From an uncultured Alphaproteobacteria bacterium (GTDB lineage Bacteria; Pseudomonadota; Alphaproteobacteria; Reyranellales; Reyranellaceae): a DNA stretch of 11,829 nucleotides. The notes beneath the pieces were generated by a model that was not told the origin of the DNA, made no database searches, and saw only the letters and a list, made by a program, of their open reading frames with translations. The translations under genes were made by a program, and so were the position numbers. The stretch covers positions 1 through 11,829 of the forward strand of contig CAIYWM010000276.1 of the NCBI GenBank assembly GCA_903929895.1. The letters run 5' to 3'. The first letter of the stretch is position 1, and each line of letters starts with the position of its first letter. Of the stretch, positions 9,187 through 11,829 are shown in pieces.

Positions 9187-10538
9187 GCGTCGAGACCGGC
9201 GCGCGCGAGCAGGGCTTCCTCGTTGTTCGGATCGGCCGCCAGGGCGGCGTCCAGGGTTTCGCGCGCTCTGTCGAGTTCGCCCAGCGCCGCGAGGCAGATG
9301 CCATAGTGGGCCAGCAACCGCGAATCGTCCGGCAGGGCGCGCAGCGCCTGCTCATGGTGCGGCCGCGCATCGGCGGCCCGCCCCAGGCCCATCAGGGCGC
9401 GCCCGTAGTTGGTCTGCACGAAGGGCTCGTCGGGTGAAACCTTGGCGGCCTTCTTCAGGATTCGCCGCGCATCGTCGAAGCGCTTCTGACCGAGCAGCGC
9501 CAGCCCCTGGTTGTTCATCGCCCGGGAATCACCGGACACGGCTCTCAGATAGGGCTCCAGGACCCGGCTGGCCTGCTCGAAGCGCCCGGCCTGAATGTGC
9601 AGGTTGGAGAGCTGGAGGATGGCCTCCTGGTCGAACGGGTTGCGTTCCAGGACCTTCTCGAGGATGCCGACGGCCTGTTCGGTCTGGCCCGCTGCCGCCC
9701 GGGCCAGCGCCAGGGTGCCGTACGCCTGGCCGAAGGTCGGATCGAGCTCGAGCGCCTTCTCGATCATCGGAATGGCGTCGCTCGGGCGGCCGCTGAAATA
9801 GAGCACGTAGCCCAGCGCATGGTTCAACGTGGCGCTGGCCGGCGCCAGTTCGAGGGCCCGGCCGGCCTCGGCGATGGCTTCGTCATAGTGGCCGAGGGCC
9901 GCCAGAGCGAGCGCGCGATCGCCCAGGATCTGGCCGCGGCGCTCGGCGTTGTCGCCGGCGTCTTCCAGCGCCATGTCGAAGACCTCGATGGCGGCCGAAT
10001 ACCGGCCCAGCCGATAGAGGGCATAACCCATCATGTTGCGGGCGCGCGCCTGCAGGGGCTTCAGCGCCTCGGTCTGATGTTCATGGATGGCGCGATCGAC
10101 GTTGCCCACAAATTCCGACAGTTCGCGTTCGGCGGCGGCGAAGCGGCCGGTGTCCATGTGGACCGAGGCCAGCGCCAGACGGGCCTCGACATGGGTGGGC
10201 GCCTGGCGGACCGTGTCGCGGAAACGGCGCGCCGCCTCGTCGAGATTGCCGAGGCGACGGGCGGCGAGACCGAGATTGTAGAGCAGCATCGGCTCGTTCG
10301 GATCCTTCGCCACGGCCTTGCGCCACAGCTTCTCGGCTTCCTTCACGGCGCCCCGCTGCGACAGGCAGACGGCGAGATAGTGGAGAATGTCGGGACGGTC
10401 GCCGTACCGGGATTGCGCGCTCTTGAACAGCGGCTCGGCGCGATCGTACCAGCCTGCCCGCAGATACTGCAGGCCTGTCTGGAGATCAGGGTCGGGTTGC
10501 GGCGGGCCGTTGGGCCGGGTGGGGGGCGCTATCGCCAT
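9183..10538 (-). CDS. tetratricopeptide-repeat protein of unknown function
   Basis: A 451-residue protein built almost wholly of about 34-residue TPR units from residue 19 to the end, e.g. ALAALGHYDEAIAEAGRALELAP (211-233), FSGRPSDAIPMIEKALELDP (248-267), AAGQTEQAVGILEKVLERNP (282-301) and AALGELDRARETLDAALAADP (417-437). A short Pro-rich start (PPTRPNGPPQPDPD) precedes it. A less regular stretch (about 144-168) breaks the array. No signal peptide, membrane segment or catalytic domain is visible, so a cytoplasmic scaffold is likely. An in-frame stop lies seven codons upstream of the ATG, leaving little choice of start. No Shine-Dalgarno sequence is seen; instead a hairpin touches the ATG. It is translationally coupled to yggS. 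Partners unknown. Confidence 0.85.
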   Translation of the reverse strand: MAIAPPTRPNGPPQPDPDLQTGLQYLRAGWYDRAEPLFKSAQSRYGDRPDILHYLAVCLSQRGAVKEAEKLWRKAVAKDPNEPMLLYNLGLAARRLGNLDEAARRFRDTVRQAPTHVEARLALASVHMDTGRFAAAERELSEFVGNVDRAIHEHQTEALKPLQARARNMMGYALYRLGRYSAAIEVFDMALEDAGDNAERRGQILGDRALALAALGHYDEAIAEAGRALELAPASATLNHALGYVLYFSGRPSDAIPMIEKALELDPTFGQAYGTLALARAAAGQTEQAVGILEKVLERNPFDQEAILQLSNLHIQAGRFEQASRVLEPYLRAVSGDSRAMNNQGLALLGQKRFDDARRILKKAAKVSPDEPFVQTNYGRALMGLGRAADARPHHEQALRALPDDSRLLAHYGICLAALGELDRARETLDAALAADPNNEEALLARAGLDA

Positions 10539-10559
10539 GGCGGGCTGTGTAGACCCGCC
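10539..10559. repeat. inverted repeat touching the TPR-gene start codon
   Basis: GGCGGG (10539-10544) and CCCGCC (10554-10559) flank a 9-nt loop. On the minus strand the stem ends immediately before the ATG of the TPR gene. It lies in the 47-bp gap between the divergent TPR and Smr genes, so it could be an operator, or a hairpin in the TPR mRNA that limits ribosome access. Confidence 0.5.
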
Positions 10560-10585
10560 TCACGGCCAAGGCTAGACGAAATGGC

Positions 10586-11191
10586 ATGGTGAAGGACGTC
10601 GAATTGTTCGCCGCGGCGATGGCCGGCGTGAAGCCGCTGAAGCGAAAGCGGGCGGCCGCGTCGCGCGTTCCGGCGGTGGAAGCCAAGTCGGGGTCCAGGG
10701 CGACGGCCAAGCCGCCGGTGGGCAAGCCGGCGGCGACCGCGTCGACGATCCCGGTCGCAAAACCTCGGCCGCTGCCCGTCCGGCCCGGTACTCCCGACCT
10801 GTCACCGGACGGCCGGCAGTTCGACCGCGACGTTTCGCGCGCCCTCTCGCGGCGCAAGCTGGTGCCCGAGGCGAGCATCGACCTGCACGGCATGACGCTT
10901 GCGGCGGCGGAGCGGGCGGTGACCCGGTTCCTGGAGAGGGCCTCCGCCCAGGATCTGCGCGTGGTGCTGGTGGTGACCGGCAAGGGCCTGCGCGAAGAGG
11001 GCGGCCGCACGATCGACGGTCGCATCCGCGGCGAGTTCGTGGGCTGGCTCAATCGCGGCGACAACCGCGAGCGGGTGCGGGCGGTCCGCGCCGCCCACGC
11101 CCATCACGGCGGCACCGGCGCCTTCTACCTGCTGCTGCGCCGGCGCTCCTCGGCCAGCAGCCGTTCCTTGCGCGCCACGCCCCAGCGATAG
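10586..11191 (+). CDS. Smr-domain protein
   Basis: Carries a C-terminal Smr (small MutS-related) domain, a fold with DNA-nicking activity in some members. Of 201 residues, 1-90 are basic and Pro/Ala-rich, likely disordered, starting MVKDVELFAAAMAGVKPLKRKR. The Smr domain (about 97-186) has IDLHGMTLAAAERAV, VVTGKG at 129-134 and HHGGTGAFYLLLRR at 173-186. No MutS ATPase part is present, so this is a stand-alone Smr protein common in Proteobacteria. It is the only plus-strand gene here, divergent from the TPR gene. Its frame runs about 15 residues beyond the usual LLRR end and overlaps the ada-like gene. Cellular role is unproven. Confidence 0.9.
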   Translation: MVKDVELFAAAMAGVKPLKRKRAAASRVPAVEAKSGSRATAKPPVGKPAATASTIPVAKPRPLPVRPGTPDLSPDGRQFDRDVSRALSRRKLVPEASIDLHGMTLAAAERAVTRFLERASAQDLRVVLVVTGKGLREEGGRTIDGRIRGEFVGWLNRGDNRERVRAVRAAHAHHGGTGAFYLLLRRRSSASSRSLRATPQR

Positions 11192-11829
11192 CCGGTCAGC
11201 GCGCCGCTCGATCCGACGGCGCGATGACAGGGGATGACCACGGCGGCCTGGTTGGTCGCGCAGGCGCGCCCCACCGCACGCGCGGCCTTCGGTTCGCCGA
11301 TGCTGCGGGCGATCTCGCCATAGGTGCGGGTCTCGCCGGCCGGGATCTCTGTCAGTGCCTTCCAGACCTTCCACTGGAAAGCCGTGCCGACGATGTCGAG
11401 CGGCACGTCGGGGGCATCGAGCGCCGTGGGCTTGCGGCCGTAGAGCCGCGACAGCACGGCTTTCACGCGCGGGCCGAGCACGGCGTCGTTGCGCTGGATT
11501 TCGGCCGCGGGAAAGTCCTGCTTCAGGCTCTTCTCCAGCGCCCGGTCGTCATCGCCCAGGAAAACCGCGGCGATGCCCTTCTGTGTCGCGGCCACCAGTA
11601 CGCGGCCATACTCAGAGTCGGCCATGGTGTAGTCGATTTGGGCGCCCGCGCCGCCCCGCGCATAGGTCGCCGGCGTCATCCCGAGCGCCTTGTCGCTGCT
11701 CTCGTAGACGCGGCTGGGCGAGCCGTAGCCCGCACCATAGAGCGCGTCGGCCACGCTGGCGCCGCCGCGCAGCGCGCTGCGGAAACGCTCGCGCTTGCGC
11801 GCGACCAGCCAGTCGCGCGGATTTACGCC
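11125..11829 (-). CDS. ada: Ada-type O6-methylguanine-DNA methyltransferase, 3' part (cut by right edge)
   Basis: Suicide repair protein that moves alkyl groups from O6-methylguanine to its own cysteine. The visible 234 residues begin inside an AraC-type helix-turn-helix region (NPRDWLVARKRERFRSAL, then ADALYGAGYGSPSRVYE, then LGMTPATYARGG), as in Ada. The methyltransferase domain follows, with TRTYGEIAR at 168-176 and the active site IPCHRAVGSSG at 199-209 (Cys201), then LTGYRWGVARKERLL. The frame is open to base 11829; the GTG at 11752-11754 is an internal Val, not the start. Whether an N-terminal Ada domain with its second acceptor Cys exists lies outside the window. The 3' end overlaps the Smr gene by 67 bp. 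Confidence 0.93.
   Translation of the reverse strand, partial: GVNPRDWLVARKRERFRSALRGGASVADALYGAGYGSPSRVYESSDKALGMTPATYARGGAGAQIDYTMADSEYGRVLVAATQKGIAAVFLGDDDRALEKSLKQDFPAAEIQRNDAVLGPRVKAVLSRLYGRKPTALDAPDVPLDIVGTAFQWKVWKALTEIPAGETRTYGEIARSIGEPKAARAVGRACATNQAAVVIPCHRAVGSSGALTGYRWGVARKERLLAEERRRSSR

Noticed and set aside
9597..10592. 331-codon plus-strand open frame
   Set aside because: Antisense to the TPR gene; composition mirrors the complementary repeats.
11752..11754. GTG as the start of the Ada-type gene
   Set aside because: The frame continues upstream to the window edge with residues matching the AraC-type helix-turn-helix of Ada, so this is an internal Val codon of a longer gene.

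Overview
This is a GC-rich bacterial chromosome segment whose gene content and order point to an alphaproteobacterium. Reading along the minus strand from right to left it runs mutM, enoyl-CoA hydratase, rpsT, a rhodanese gene, dnaA, dnaN, recF, gyrB. The rpsT-dnaA neighbourhood with mutM and an enoyl-CoA hydratase is one I recall from Caulobacter and related alphaproteobacteria. The genus cannot be fixed from the sequence alone; a Rhodospirillales- or Reyranella-like lineage is possible but unproven.

Layout. 1-1416: 5' part of gyrB, cut by the left edge. 1440-3760: recF and dnaN, overlapping by 4 nt (ATGA). 3761-3970: a non-coding gap with a strong hairpin terminator behind dnaA and a candidate dnaN promoter. 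3971-5380: dnaA. 5452-5916: a single-domain rhodanese. 5917-6507: about 590 bp without a gene, visibly less GC-rich than its flanks. It holds a near-consensus DnaA box inside an inverted repeat made of two GANTC sites, a cluster of GANTC (CcrM-type) sites, an AT-rich tract and the rpsT terminator. 6508-6771: rpsT with a textbook sigma70 promoter. 6847-10538: a tightly packed minus-strand run, TPR protein - yggS - mutM - enoyl-CoA hydratase, with 4-nt and 8-nt overlaps and a 26-nt gap. 10586-11191: a plus-strand Smr-domain gene, divergent from the TPR gene. 11125-11829: an Ada-type methyltransferase on the minus strand, cut by the right edge, whose 3' end overlaps the Smr gene by 67 bp.

Function. 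The left half is the replication toolkit: initiator DnaA, sliding clamp DnaN, gap-repair protein RecF, gyrase subunit B. The right half adds DNA repair (MutM for oxidised bases, Ada for alkylated bases, possibly Smr for recombination) and housekeeping genes (S20, PLP homeostasis, acyl-CoA hydration). No mobile element, CRISPR array, tRNA, rRNA or toxin-antitoxin pair was seen. The most interesting signal is the 590-bp non-coding region upstream of rhodanese-dnaA, which is either the replication origin or a methylation- and DnaA-responsive control region for dnaA.
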